This document shows, piece after piece, positions 10,701 to 24,273 of a stretch of 64,000 bases of DNA (position 1 is the first letter of the stretch; every line of letters starts with the position of its first letter). The stretch lies in contig JANVCC010010406.1 of assembly GCA_025345505.1 (NCBI GenBank), positions 15,403,260 to 15,467,259 on the forward strand, in the 5' to 3' direction. Source of the DNA: Todiramphus chloris collaris. Lineage: Eukaryota; Chordata; Aves; Coraciiformes; Alcedinidae. The notes beneath the pieces were generated by a model. It searched no databases. It was not told where the DNA came from and worked only from the letters and a program-made list of their open reading frames with translations. Made by a program: the position numbers and the translations under genes.

Positions 10701-11518
10701 TGTCATGCTTACTAGCACAGTGGAGTCCTGACTCCAAAGAAGACAGAAAACATCTAGTGATACAAGGCGGCACACATTCTGATCTGCTCAGAGCTGGCAC
10801 TTGCACTCTTCCAAAACATTTTTCACAATAATAATCATATGGTACTGAAAGAGCTATTGTGAACTGTTGTGAACTGATATAAGCAAACTCAAGCAGGCTT
10901 TCTGAAAGACTGAAGGAGAGAGATGTGCTTTAAAGATGACATTTGTCTAGCAACAGCAGCTAATACTTCTTATGAAACTATAAATGAGGAATGGAATGGG
11001 GATTCATTCATAAGTTGCTCAACATAGAACAAAAATGGATTTACTTAGCTTTGCTGTAACTGCTTCTGCAATTTACTTGACTAATTGCACCACAAATTAT
11101 ATTGTCACTAATTTGAAATAGGATCTTGGCTGGCACAGGAGCATAGGATGTTGAGAAGTGTTTTTTAAAAAACTGTTTTACATGCTGAGTTCAACATTCA
11201 CACCTGTAAGCCAATCATAATTATTTTAACTAATTACAAAATGCAGTGCCATCTCTAAAAACTATACCAAAATCCACGATGGGCGGTGTAAAATGAAATT
11301 TATTACAATCTACAATCTGAGTATCTCCAAATGATAAAAAAGTCATCAACAGTATTTGTTGCATTTTATTACTAGATGTTAAAATGATTTTACGTATAGG
11401 TAAGGTTTTTTTTCTTCTTTAAAGATAATTGTCTCACTAACTTTTGTATAACTGATCAAAGATAAACCTAACAATGGAAGATGTACTGTCTAGAAAAAAA
11501 TGGAGGGAAGGGGTTTGG

Positions 11519-11632
11519 TATTGGTTTTGTTGTTTTTTTTTTAATTTTGTTTTGATTTGTTTTTGTTGTTTGTTTGGGTTGGTTTTTTTTGTTTGTTTGT
11601 TTGTTTGGGTTTTTTTGGTTTTGTTTTTTTAT
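11519..11632 (-). repeat. T/G-rich low-complexity tract (A-rich on minus strand)
   Basis: About 114 bp of T runs broken by G (TTTGTTTGTTTG and GGTTTTTT blocks). On the minus strand it is an A-rich tail-like tract lying immediately 3' of the open segment at 11633-12240. Confidence 0.85.
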
Positions 11633-12240
11633 AAAATAAATGTCTGCAAACAGAAATGATTATTTGTTAACATAGACACAGCAATGTTTCTGTTCCAGTA
11701 GAATACTGTACTATTATGGACATAAGGAAGTAGCTGTTCTGTGTAGCTGGAAGTCATGGGCATGAACAAGTGCTCGGGTAATATTTGAATAGTCCAGTGT
11801 GACTGCCAGAAGGCTTTCAGGTGGGACAGAGGTAGAGAGGTTGAGAAGTGCACCTGAGAAGGAATAGAAAGGAAGTTGCATATTACAACAGCTATTTGCA
11901 AATTCATCATAAACTGTCCTGTGAAAACAGTCAATGAAGTCAAAAGGTGTGGAGAACCAGTTCCTGTGTTTAAACAGTGTGACAGACTAAGCTTAGCATA
12001 GCATTGTTAGGGTCAAGTACATCAAAAATCAGTGTAAGCACAAAATACTCCACGCCAACTCTGTACAGACTTAACACAATATATTGCACGAAGAAGGTAC
12101 AAATGAAGAAAGCAAAATGCTTGGAAACAAAAGATGTGAATCTGGTCAGTAGCAAATTACCACTCAGTGAGAGACCCTGTGTCACAGAAGGAACACAAAC
12201 AATTAACTGAGTGATCCAGAATACTGTCTGATTTCAACAA
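11633..12240 (-). other. Unidentified open segment followed by an A-rich tract; possible old retrocopy
   Basis: On the minus strand a frame without stops runs from about 12228 to 11970 and reads as a hydrophobic, membrane-like stretch (HFAFFICTFFVQYIVLSLY, then YFVLTLIFDVLD). A second frame covers 11943-11629. Both end just before the 114-bp A-rich tract, with an ATTTATTTTATA run at the junction. I do not recognise the protein and see no start, upstream gene structure or clear target duplication. It may be chance coding potential in AT-rich DNA. Confidence 0.25.
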
Positions 12241-13502
12241 TGGAACCATCTCTCCTTGGATTTATTAGTAACGACAGCTGTCATCCATTTTATAATTAAA
12301 TACAAAACTCATTTGTTTTAGAGAAAAGAACTTCAAATATTTTTCCTGTAGGCTTGAGAGGTAGGCATGAATATGAACTCTTTAGAAGCAACTGGAACCA
12401 TGTCAGATGTTACAGTAATTGAGACATAATTTCTGACTCTAAATGAATACATAGCAATAAATCTTACACTACACAACAGTATATCAGTCTTTTTTTTTTT
12501 TAACTGAAGAAGACTTAAAAATAAATCTGTGCATGCTAAGTATCTTTCTGCTTTTATTTTATTAAGGCATGCTACTTTGAGTAAGTGTTACAACATAATC
12601 TGTTCTGACTATTAACTGAAATGGTAACACAGGGATTATATAAACAAGGACTGGTTTTGACTTTCAGTAAAAAATTCCAGCTCCTTTGGCACATGAGGAA
12701 AACATCTTGCTAATACATAGCTAGCATTTTTTTGTTATTCTTGCTTTAAATATTGCACTTCTGGAAGAAGTTTATCTACATTGTTTATCCTGATTTATTA
12801 AAAACTTTCTGAAGAATATGATTTTTAACCTTTAATATGATATATCTAAACCTTCATATTATTACAAGACCTGATGCATGTATATGTGCCCATAAACACT
12901 GCTATCTCCAAAGTCTCACCTTAACATCTTATTTTCCTTTAAAATCCCACTGACAAGCTACCCTGAAAGAGAACCACCAAAAGCTTTGAGAAAAATGTTC
13001 TCTTGAATTTTTGCCTTGAAGATCCCTGTGCTTCCACAAAGGGACAGATAAATCTATTTATCTGTTTTTGTAAACCATTAGGCCAAAATTTTCCATGGTA
13101 AATATTCAAGTTCACTTTATGACATGATTTTTTGGTATTTACTACCTAGGTTTGCATAAAAGTAAATATCATGAAGATCACAGCTGCAGAAACACTTCCA
13201 CAGATTTCTTGCCTGAACACACTGGAAATCTCCCTCTGCACCAAAATGTCAGAAAGCTCTTAGAAACTATAAGCAAGTACCTGTCAAACTTCTCTGCTGC
13301 TATGCCTGTGATCACCTTACTTACATAGCAAGTAGGACGATGTGAACTGCTGATGCTAACTTAAGTCTTCAAAAGAAAAATAAAATAATGGCTTTGCCAG
13401 CAGATAATCTCCTGGTGAAATTTTGAACAACTGACACTAAGTATACTTACATGTTTCTACCACTCTTAAATGAGCTTACAGTCTTTCTCACTACTAAATC
13501 TT

Positions 13503-13605
13503 AAAAAAGAAAATTAAAAACAAAAACAAAAACCCCAAAAAAAAACCCAAAAACCACCAAACAAACAAATAAACAAACAAACAAAAAAAAAAAATATATA
13601 TATAT
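13503..13605. repeat. A-rich low-complexity tract ending in (TA)n
   Basis: About 100 bp of A runs broken by C (AAAACAAAAACCCC and ACAAACAAACAAA blocks), ending in a short TA repeat. It resembles a mutated poly(A) stretch; no recognisable element body precedes it. Confidence 0.85.
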
Positions 13606-16600
13606 CTTGACTACCACAGGTAGGATTCTTAATTTAATTTGTGCATGAATTTAGGCACAGGTCTTTCATTCCAGAAAAGGAGATAGAAGTTCATTACAGA
13701 GGATTTCAGATTGCTCTCCATGGTAAGTAAAACTTAATTCAATTATCAGCTCTAAGTTTTTACTTCCTGTTTCAAACTTAATGCAGGACATCAGACACTG
13801 TCAAGGCTTTAAAAGTCAGGATATCAGCTGTGAATTGAGAGACTAGTTTTCAAATGATTCTGATTCAGGAAAAAGTGTGTATCCATTATCTAGCAGAAAA
13901 ATAAAGCAATACTGAATGAACTTATGCAAGTAACAAGTAACGTAGTGTAAATTATGTTTTCTTCTGAGTACACAGCAGTAGTTATAGAAGCTTTCAGAGA
14001 TCTCATTCCATGCTCTCTTTTTAACTCCTGGGTAAAAGTTCTTTCCAATGAAAGTAACAAAAATAATGTTAATAGCTATTATTTATGTAACATGATTTTG
14101 TAAAGCATTTCACAAAGTAGACTTAACCATTATAGTTAAAACCGGATACATTTACATCTCTATTGTGCCATATAATTAGATTTTTCAAATTTTATAATAA
14201 ATTACTTTTTTAAAAAGTATTTATATTCATCATATGAAAGTCAGTGAGATCATTCACAGTATTTCTGCATCTAAAAGCACCTGCTCTGCAACAGTTTTAA
14301 TGATAAAATGGCTACACATTAAATACATTTATTTAAAATAAGTTTTACATCATTCTGTTACATTGAATAATTGTAAAAAATTATGAATAAACAGTATTAC
14401 TCATATTTCTTAAACCTAGGCACTCTGTTCCAAATAATCACTTGCAGAAAATTATTTCTCAATTGGTTGTCAAACTTTTCATTACATAATCTATCTAACT
14501 TAAAAGAAAATTAGTAGTCTCATTGAGAAAACTGACTGTGATGGAACTATTTATATACTTAAGTATATATGCTTAAGTATGTTGCTGAATGCTTTCTTCC
14601 TACTCCAAAACCAAATCAGATCATTTGCAAATTTTTCCCCACACATGACAAATTTTACATTCTCTTTCTCTGTAAGTGAAATTAACTTGTATGTATATTG
14701 GATATCTGCCTGAAGATTCATAGAGCACTGCTTAGATTTCATGGGGAGTATCATAAAAATTTAGGCATGCATCATCAAGAACACTTCATTTCACCATAGT
14801 ATTTGGGCTAGCTCTTATGCTAAGCAGATGCAGAACTGCAGAGAAATAATATTTATTTTCTAACATCGTGGGAAGAGCAAGAAAGCCATTTAATGCTTGT
14901 TCATATCACTATCCATCAAGCTTCTCAGGGCCTGAGCAAGTCACCACTTCATGGAATCAACACTGAAAATTAGTTAATAGAAAGCAAAGATAGAAGAGTG
15001 AAAGGTTATTTTCAAATCGATGCTTTGGCAGTGCAGGTAGACTAAGATTCACAGGTGCAAACCCTCATTAAAGTTGTCACTCTATTTTATCACTATTCAT
15101 AGCTCGTAACTTTTTTTAGATCACAATAGTAAGACAAATAGCGCTAAGCTTTTGGCACTATACCAAAGTATCTGCTGATTATTAGCTAAATGGTAAGATT
15201 AGCAGTTAATGCTACCACTTGATTTAGTAGCTACATATTAGTTGGACCACCTTTTTTATTTAGAGGTTATAAGATTGAAAGTTTACAGCTGAAGTTTGTG
15301 GGGAAGTTAAGAAAACAACTACATTCTCAGTCAGTACAATGTGTTAGTTTCATATTTATTACAATAACACGCATATGGATTCTATTCTTCTGATGTGCAC
15401 ATAATACTAATTAAGAGGAGTTACAGAAGTGCATCAAAAGAGATGCTATAAAACCTAGAATTAATTTTTAACATATGAAAATAGTATTGCACCTGTTTGT
15501 ATCATCACACAAAATGTCCTACAAATTGAACAGCACTGGTATTAATATTATTAACAGTGTTTAAAATGAGACATTAATTTTATAGTGATTTTATTTTACT
15601 ATGTTGTTAGTGTTTTAAACTGTTTCTATTGTTCCACCTGTGCGTAAATTAATTTTCTTGTAATAAGGTTCTGTTTTGCCTTTTTATACTTCTCTCCACA
15701 GTAGTGTTACAAGTTATCTTTATTTCTGTAAGAGTCTGGAGATGAATGCTTATAAGACACTGTGTTTTATGCTTTGGTCTTGGTATTTTTACTCTGGAAC
15801 TTTTAGAACTCTTTTTTTTTTTAAATTTTCCTTCTCTGTTTTCTTTCAGCAGTGAAGTCTTTCAGTCAGTGTTTAGTCTTCTGTTCAAAACTTCTTCCCC
15901 AGAGAGTTAGAACTACTTGTCAATCTCCCAAAAGCAAAAATGAGAATTTAAAGCACTCTCCTTGTTTCAGCTGCAAAATTAACTCCTTGCTCCTCTCCTG
16001 TTGGTGTATAAAAATTTCACTTGAACTTGCAGAAGCTCTCAACTTTGGTTATTTGTCTTGAGCATTGGTGGCTCTAATGCTGTTTAGTTAGGAAGGATGT
16101 CTGCTGAGGGCTGCTGTGCCAGTTCAGTACACCCCCCATTTGAGTGTACAGTGTTGGTGTATACTTGCTGCCAGTGTGTTGTGGTGAAGGGTTTGTCAGT
16201 AGTGTGTGCACCATCCGTGGTTAACACCAAAGGAAATTAAGACTTGGGAAGATTTTTGAAGTTATGGTGAGGATGGATCACTTCATCCCCAAGATGATAT
16301 GTGTCACAATTTTGGCATTGCTTTAATGTGTCCAATAAACTCTCTACTTGCAGCACTGAATACTAGAAGGCCATTGAATGAGACTTGGTGGCACCTACAC
16401 TATTCCCGAGTGTGACAATTTACCTTTCCATTTCTTAGGAACCTATTCTACCAATTATGATGAAGTTCTCACCTCTGAATCTGTTTAAGAGCTGTTTTGG
16501 TAAGTACTGCCTTGTAAGAAGTGGCTGCAGAAAGCAGTTATGATGTCTTTCTGCTTTCTCCCTTTTCTGTTATTTGGGTGCAAAGGGACAGCAAAGTTCA

Positions 16601-17468
16601 CTCAGAATTCACTGGGAAAAATATAATGGTATGTGCCAGCCTACTACAATATAAAGGTAAAAGACTGTGGGTAAAACTCCTGGAAGAATTATAAGCATGT
16701 AATTCTGAAAGAAAAACTGATAAAGGTGGAACATCTGCAATATGACTGCATGTGAGATACTTGTATATAAATTCAAACCACCCTAATGATCACATCTGCA
16801 TGCAAACTCCATAATTTAAATATGAAGACGTAGTACTTAAAAACTGAAAACCAAGACAGTTTGTTTCTGAGCAGCGAGTGTGATAACAACATAATCACTC
16901 CACAGATATTAACAGTCATTTCATACATTCCAGATGGAATAATATCATATTTTATTGTTTTGGGGTTTTTTAAACTTTTAAAAAAAATCTATCTATCAAT
17001 AGAAATTTCTCCTTTTTTTATATACTAGGGTAACTACTAAATGTCAAGAAGTCACACTTAATTTTGGTGATTCTTAATGAACAACTTTGTAAAATGTTGA
17101 TCAGATAGAGGCATAGAAATTAAAAAAAATCTTAAATCCTGTTCCATCCTTTGTAGAATCATTTCTTAACTTACTTTGTGTTCACTCTAAGTCAGAATCA
17201 CATCTTGAGGAAAATGCAAAATATGACAGAAAACACAGAAAAGAAGTGCTTGAATATATCCAGGCACAGTTTGCTGGTTGTGAATGCAAAGCTCACAAGT
17301 GAAAAGAATACAGAAAGAGATATATAATCCTATAGAGTCCTTCATAGGACTATCCTTAGTATCCACTTCAAATCAGAATGTTAACCATTAATTTTGGCTG
17401 ATGGATAATTAATTTTACTTTTTTTTTTTTTTTGTATCATTTTCACAGAGCATAAATTCCTTAAAACA

Positions 17469-17568
17469 NNNNNNNNNNNNNNNNNNNNNNNNNNNNNNNN
17501 NNNNNNNNNNNNNNNNNNNNNNNNNNNNNNNNNNNNNNNNNNNNNNNNNNNNNNNNNNNNNNNNNNNN
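17469..17568. other. Assembly gap (100 N)
   Basis: Exactly 100 N, the usual placeholder for a gap of unknown size. Confidence 0.99.
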
Positions 17569-18952
17569 CACAGAATATACGAAGCTTATCCTAGAAACAT
17601 GTAACAACATTTCAGGCTGACTTCAGAAAGTCAGTATGTTACTTCCAGTTTTTATTAAAGAAAAATGAAAAGATTAATGCCAATTATACAGTTGGTAGCA
17701 AATCAGCGCTACATAATAGGAAAAAAAAAACAAAACCAAAACCCCTTATGAGGCACACATCCAGTACACTCAAAAACATATCACCTTCACGTCACCTGCT
17801 GTTGTGCTCCAAGTAAGGAGCAAGATACTGGATGATGGCAAACATTATTCAAACTAGATAAAATAATACGAGCTTCTCATCAGCATAGAAGTTTTGAGGC
17901 AAGGATATCTGCTTCTGTACTTCCTACTCATACTGAGTAGCATTTGCAAGGGGTTCTGTAGGATTCTACAAGGCTGTTTTAAAGTCCAGTGTCTGTAAGT
18001 AAATACTATTTTCATAAGGAAATGACCAATAATGAATCAAACCCTGACATAAATTTTAACACAGTGGTTATAATCCTGCAAGAAAAAAATAGAATTTGTA
18101 GCAAAAACCATATTGTGAACTATGAAATGCTTGGCAGCTAATTTCCACACCCAGCTGTTCTATCACAAAAAATTATTCCATGTTTTTTGTGCTTCTATTA
18201 CTCATACACATGAAATAAATGTATTCTATCCAGGGTTTTCACTCAACAATACCCTGTTTCAAAACACCTGTGGAATCAGGGCTGAAGCATCTCAATTTGT
18301 CCCAAGATACAAAAACTGACCTATGAAGGCATTGCAATTGAAAAGTAAGAACCCTGGAATTTCCCAGTGCTCCCTGTGAGATCCAAGAGTTCTAGTAGTT
18401 AATCTACTTTAAAACCCTCTACTGTCCTCATGAATTAACTCAATTTGACACCACACAAAAAATCTGGAAGATATAAGAAAACATGTTCCATTAACTCATA
18501 TTGCCAAATTTACTATAAACTTTGTGGCATAGACATTTTAGAGGTATCCCTGCCTCCAGATGATCACAGTTAACAGAATGTCACTTTGTTTGTGTCACTT
18601 GTAGCTCGAAATAAATGCTGATCCCAGTATCTTGTGGCTCAAAAGGAATGGATCTGCCTTAAGGTCTCTCTACAGTAAACAGTTTTGTTTCCTGCTAGGT
18701 GGAGGAAATGAGGTAGACTAGTGGGGAATGAGGTAGATTGTCCAAGACTGACTTTGCAAATCCCTTAAGCAGCTCCAATTTTTTCATTACGTATAATACA
18801 CATCTAGATTCTTCAGTAAAATTTAATTCTTCCTTTGGAAGGTACTTAAGTAAAAAAAAAATTGATCTGGCTTTTAAGGTTTATAAAGGTCATTTCTTCA
18901 TGTTTTATATTGAAGATCCTGTTGTGATAGCAATTTGTGTCAGTGTTTTGTT

Positions 18953-18954
<2 letters not shown>

Positions 18955-19002
<48 letters not shown>

Positions 19003-19014
19003 TTTGTTTGTTTC
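18955..19014. repeat. Poly(T)47 followed by (TTTG)n
   Basis: Forty-seven consecutive T (18955-19001), then GTTTGTTTGTTTC. This is the longest homopolymer in the window, and open frames reading poly-Phe or poly-Lys through it are artefacts. Confidence 0.95.
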
Positions 19015-21689
19015 TACACAAATGAATATAATAAAACATCTTCCAACAAAACTTCTCTACAGAACACAGCATGGTGCATCTCTCCCCTCTGAAAACAAAC
19101 AAAAAGAACGCAAACAATCCAAAGATTTTATCAACTTAGGAAAGAATGTAATGTTATTGAGCACTGTAATTTTGAGCATAAGAAACAAACCAGCAAATTC
19201 AACAGAATAAAACCCCAAAAAACATTAGGCTGGCGCTAGATTATTTTTCTTGCCTTTATATATTATTCCATGAACAGTAAAACTGAATGGGAAATATGCT
19301 ACAGTTTTATAATATAATATTTCAAAGATGCAGAAATTCATTACAATGTCTGTGCAGTGTCTAGATCAGCACATTTAACCTTTTTGATCATATCTTTACT
19401 CGGAAATTCTTTTCATCTCTAATTATCAGTATTATTCTTACTCTGCAGATTCTTTAGAAGGCTTTGTGAATTTAATCAGAATCAATGCATTCCCTTGTAC
19501 AATTAAATTTAAGCACATTCTGATTTCACCCGTACTAATGTTCAAGCTGATATCACCACTGACAATAGCTGATCCTGATTTTTAGTGTTGAAATTGCTAT
19601 GAAATCTAACTGCATACCATGTTTTACAATCAGTTCTTTTAAGAGATCATAAGAAATACAAATTCACTTCCTCAGCTTCACTGTCTATACTGACAGGCAA
19701 AATACGGAGAGAAAGAATGCTACAAATGAGACTCCTATAAAATTAGTGTCTTGTCAGTAACAATGAAAATAAAATATTTTGTTATTCAGAGGGAAAAGTC
19801 ACTTCACCTCTCCTCAAGCTGACCATATACTTTGTTACATATTTGCATAAAAGGTTTTACAAATTGATTTTTCATATGTGAGGTTTTAAATGATTTGTCT
19901 GCATTTTTTAATGAGTAGGTGAAAGAGATTTTCTGTCTGTAGCTTCTGAAAAGCAGATAATAAAATGGCAGCTGTTCTGAAAATATGCAGAAGAAATACA
20001 GCAGGGTTCCTCCATAACCAAGGGTGACCTCAAAAAAATCTGTTGGGCCTTTGTTTTTCCACTTTACCTACCAGAAGAAACGTTACAAAAACATATAAAA
20101 ATATCCACATGGATTATCACCTTGAAATATTCAGTTATAATAATGGCGAGAAAGTCAGCTATAAGTTTATAGCAGACTTTCTTAACACAAGAAAAGGTCT
20201 AATGAATTTTTCAGTTAAACAGAAAATCATTGGGTCACAGAGTATATTTGTTTTCTAACCTTGGAGTTGACGAATGTAACTGATCTGCATAAACAGACCC
20301 TAAAGTTGATATTTCAGGATTGTCTGTGATTTTGAGTCAGAATATGCACATTCCTAATATCCTGGAACAGTCACTGCTTTCCCCTCCCCCCGAATCTTCC
20401 TTTAAATCACACTTCAAAAGTGTAATATGAATTTATTTTTATTGTTCTGGGCATTTACGTTCCTTTAGATATTTTCTGTTATTAGTACTTGTAATAGCAC
20501 ATTACAACATGAGCAACTCAGTTGTAGGAGCAAGTTGATTTCAATTCTGATGTCAAATAATGCTTTCTGGGGTTGGAAACTGGATGTTTATATGCAGTGA
20601 GTACTATTATATCAGTAGATTAATACCTGCATTTTCTCCAGTAGCTTATATCTATTCCATTGTAAAGGTTCTGTGGCAAGAACAGTGTCACCATACAGGC
20701 TTGCAGAGTGTCCAGCACAATGATGCTTCAATTTTGATTGGAAACATAGAAAGCTATTGTAATATAAATACAAGATTTGTTGATTGAAATATTAGATAAA
20801 TATACGACAGCTGATGAGACCGTACTATTCTCTACAGGGATTTTAATTCCACTGTTCTTTTCTTTTTACAAAATCTGAGAGCTGTTTGTGACAATGGAAC
20901 ATTTTCATTCATTCTATGATGGAGCAAATGCAAAATAATGACTTAATACATGATAAGAATACGTCTAGTGAGAATAGCTCTATTTTGGTAAATAAATTAC
21001 TTTGAGCTATCACATGCCCCAAAGTAAATGGACAGCTGCAACAGTTTTCAGTAAGCTATTCATGTGCAAAGATAATTTTATGTACTTTTGCATAGACAAA
21101 AGCTTGGTAAAATGGCTAAAGCAGCTGATTTGTTAGATTCAAGACTTCATACAGACTGTTAGAAAAACTGTTTAACTTCACCTTTCAAACAGAGAGATGA
21201 GAATCTGACACAATTTAAAAGGCTATTTCTGGGCTGTCAATCAGAGTGGGTTAAGGGATGAACACTGTATTTGCAAGTTATCAGGTACTTGCCAAATGTA
21301 GACACAGAAATTAGACTGCTACATTACTCTATGAAATTTGGATTACAGAAATACAAGAAAAAAAAGAAAGAAAAGAAATTGGGAAAATAAGGACATCACT
21401 GATAAAACATCATAACATAAAAACGGTATCTGTGATTTTTTTTTTCACTTACTTGCACTGATGAATGACTAAATAAACCACAATTATATACTGAAAGCAA
21501 GACTTTAAAACAAGAAAAGGAAAATGATCAACATTTGCCTTAAAAAATCTAATAGGGACCTCATGTCTTGTCTTGGAAAAACTAACATAAACAATGTTAT
21601 TAGTGCTGTTCAACCAAGAAGTATTGTTCTTCAGCAGAGTAAGATGCAGAATAATTTTTATTAATAAGAAAATTATATCACAATAATAT

Positions 21690-24273
21690 ATCACAGTCTT
21701 GGGATGACAGGTCAAGGGATCAGGAGCACAAGTAGTGTTCTCCTTTATCCCTCCAGTTATAGGGAATAATGAGGGAAGAAACAGGAAGACCCATGAGATC
21801 AATACCTGGCTACTGGCAGGACTTCAGTTTTTTTGATCATGGGTTGGTTTATACAACACCAGGATTGCTGGCAGCAGTCAGGGTACAGCTGTTTCAAAGG
21901 TGGAAAAGGATTTTTGCACAGGAGTTGACAGGGTTAATTGAAAGAGATTTTAAACTGGATTTCAAGGGTGAAAGGGATAAAACCAGGCTTGCTGGAGATA
22001 ACCCTGGGGTGGCACATCACTCTTTGTGGGATGGTGTGCTAGCGAGGTCCTCAGGTCTGTCAGTCCCATTGGAGGCAGAGGATGGAATTCCATGTGATAG
22101 CAAAGACACAAAGGATATTGATGGAAATGGTCAGATAGGAATTAGTTCTCCATCCAAAAAGGTGACAGGATCAATTGCCCAACTGAAATGCATCTACACC
22201 AATGCCCATATCATGGGCAACAAACAGGAGGAGCTGGAAACTATTGTACAGCATGAAACTATGATATAGTTGCTATCACAGAAACATGGTGGGATGATTT
22301 GCACAACTGAAGTCCTGTGTTGGATGGCTATAAACTCTTCAGAAGGGGTAGACAGGGAAGGAGAGGCAGTGGAGTGGCCCTGTATGTTAGGGGGTGATCT
22401 GACTGTCTTGAACATTATGATGGTGATGATAGAGTTGAGTGTCTATGGGTAAGAATCAGGGAGAAGGACAACAAGGCAGATATGATGGTGGAAGTCTGTT
22501 ATAGGCTGCCCAACCAGGGTCAAGAAGCAGAAGAAATATTCTTTAAGCAGCTGGGTGAAGTCTCACAGTCACTGACACTTGTTCTCATGGGGGACTTCAA
22601 CTTACCAGCTGTCTGCTGGAAATACTATACAGCAGAAAGGAAAGTATCCAGGAGGTTCCTGGAGTATGTGGATTATAACTTCCTGACACAGCTGGTGAGT
22701 GAGCAAACTAGGGAAGGATCCCTTCTGGACCTGCTGTTCACAAATGGAGGAGGACTTGTGGGTGATGTGATGGTTGGAGGCTGTCCTGGACACAGCAATC
22801 ATGAAATTATAGACTTTTCAATTTCTGGGGAAGTAAGGGGATGGCACAGCAGAACTGCCACCTTGGACTTCCAGATATCAGGCACTGACATGTCTAGGAG
22901 TCTAGTTGACAGAGTGTCTTGGGAGGCAGTCCTGAAGGATAAAGGCCCCATCTTTAAGGTTCAGGAGCAAGCTGTCCTGTTGTGCATTAAGACAAACAGT
23001 CAGGAAAGAAGACCAACCTGGCTGAACCAAGAGATTTGTCTGGAATGCAGGAAAAAAAGTAAATTCTATGGTCTCTGTCAGAAGGGGCAGGCCACTCAGG
23101 AAGACCACTAAGATACACATAAGTCTACAGGGCTGGATAGGATACACCCAAGGGTACTGAGATAGCTAGCAGAAGTGCTTGCCAAGCCACTTTCCATGTT
23201 TTATCAGCAGTCCTGGCTAACTAAGGATGCCCCAGTTGTCTGGAGATTAGCAAATGTGACACCCATCTACAGGAAGGGCTGAAAGGAGGATCTGGGCAAC
23301 TACAGGCCTGTCAGTCTGACTTCAGTGCAAGGGAAGATTAAGAAACAGTGTCATCATAAGAAACATAACAGGACAAGCAGGTCATCAGGAGTTAAATCCA
23401 GTTGGTGTCCAGTCACAAGCGGTGCTCCACACAGCTCAGTATTAAGGTCACTTCTCTTTAGTATCTTTATCAGTGATCTGGAGGAAAGCTTCAAGGGCAA
23501 CCTCAGTAAGTTTGCTGGTCACACCAATGTTGGCGGGTGTGTCTATCTCCTTGTAGGTAGGGAGGCTCTGTAAAGGTATTACGACAGGCTGGATCAATGG
23601 ATCAACTTCAGGCCAATGGCATGAAGTTCAACGTGCCCTAGTGCCAAGTTCTTCACTTGGGTCACAACAACCCCAGGCAATGCTATAGGCTTGGGGAAGA
23701 GTTGTTGGAAAGACTCCCATCAAAAAAGGACCTGCATTGACAGATAGCCAATTATGAGTCATCAGTGTGACTAGGTGGCCAGAAAGGCCAACAGCATCCT
23801 GGCTGGTATCAGGAATAGCTTAGCCAGCAGGAAAAGGGAAGCGATTGTGCCCCTGTATTCAGCCATAGTGAGGCCACACGTGGAATACTGTGTGCAGTTG
23901 TGGGCTCCTTACTATTAGAAGGACATTGAAGTGCTGGAGCGTATCCAAAGAAAGGCAGCAAATCTGGTGAAAAGCCTACAGCACAAGTCTTAGGAGGAGT
24001 GTCTGAGGGAAAGGGGGTTGTTTCATGTGGAGAATATAAGGCTCAGGGGAGACCCTCTCACCTTCTACAACTCCCTGAAAGGAGTCTGTAGTGAGGAGGG
24101 GGTCAGTCTCTTCCCCCAAATAACAAAAGAACAAGAGCAAATGGTCTCAAGCAGGCCAGGGAAGGTTTAGGATATAGGAGGTTGGATATTAGGAAAAAAT
24201 TACTCACTGAAAGGGTTGTTAAGCATTGGAACAGGCTACCAAGGGAAGTGGTGGAGTCACCATCCATGGTGGT
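21690..24273 (+). mobile_element. CR1 LINE, long but degraded copy (5' and central part)
   Basis: The plus strand encodes a decayed CR1 ORF2. 21690-22160 gives the N-terminal region (PPVIGNNEG, NTWLLAGLQFF, DHGLVYTTPGLLA, ERDKTRLAGDNPGVAHH). 22170-23110 gives the endonuclease domain (LKCIYTNA, MGNKQEELE, VCYRLPNQ, LMGDFNLPAVCWKY, DLLFTNGGG, GHSNHEIIDF). 23110-24270 gives reverse transcriptase remnants ([37 protein letters not shown]). Two internal deletions are visible: one at about 23108 removes the linker between endonuclease and RT, and one at about 23340-23385 removes the RT core. The FADD box reads FAGH. Frameshifts and stops are frequent, so it is inactive. Confidence 0.92.

Larger units (their letters stand above)
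2337..11518. other. Mostly unique AT-rich intronic sequence
   Basis: Apart from the MIR-like relic at 2828-2990, a T18 run at 5417-5434 and a 28-bp tandem duplication at 10645-10700, I see no gene or recognisable mobile element. Open frames of 60-90 codons at 4077-5060, 5547-5953, 6945-8046 and 10070-10831 match nothing I know and lack splice context. Confidence 0.6.
11633..21689. other. Unique intronic sequence with low-complexity tracts and an assembly gap
   Basis: Beyond the tracts at 13503-13605 and 18955-19014, the N run, and the open segment at 11633-12240, I see nothing that can be supported as gene, RNA or transposon. Positions 16080-16330 are somewhat richer in G and C but unrecognised. 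Confidence 0.55.

Noticed and set aside
18738-19210. Frames with poly-Phe and poly-Lys
   Set aside because: Artefacts of the 47-base poly(T).
21769-23111. Frames of 166 and 209 codons that look like intact protein genes
   Set aside because: They are CR1 ORF2 fragments with frameshifts and stops, not host genes.
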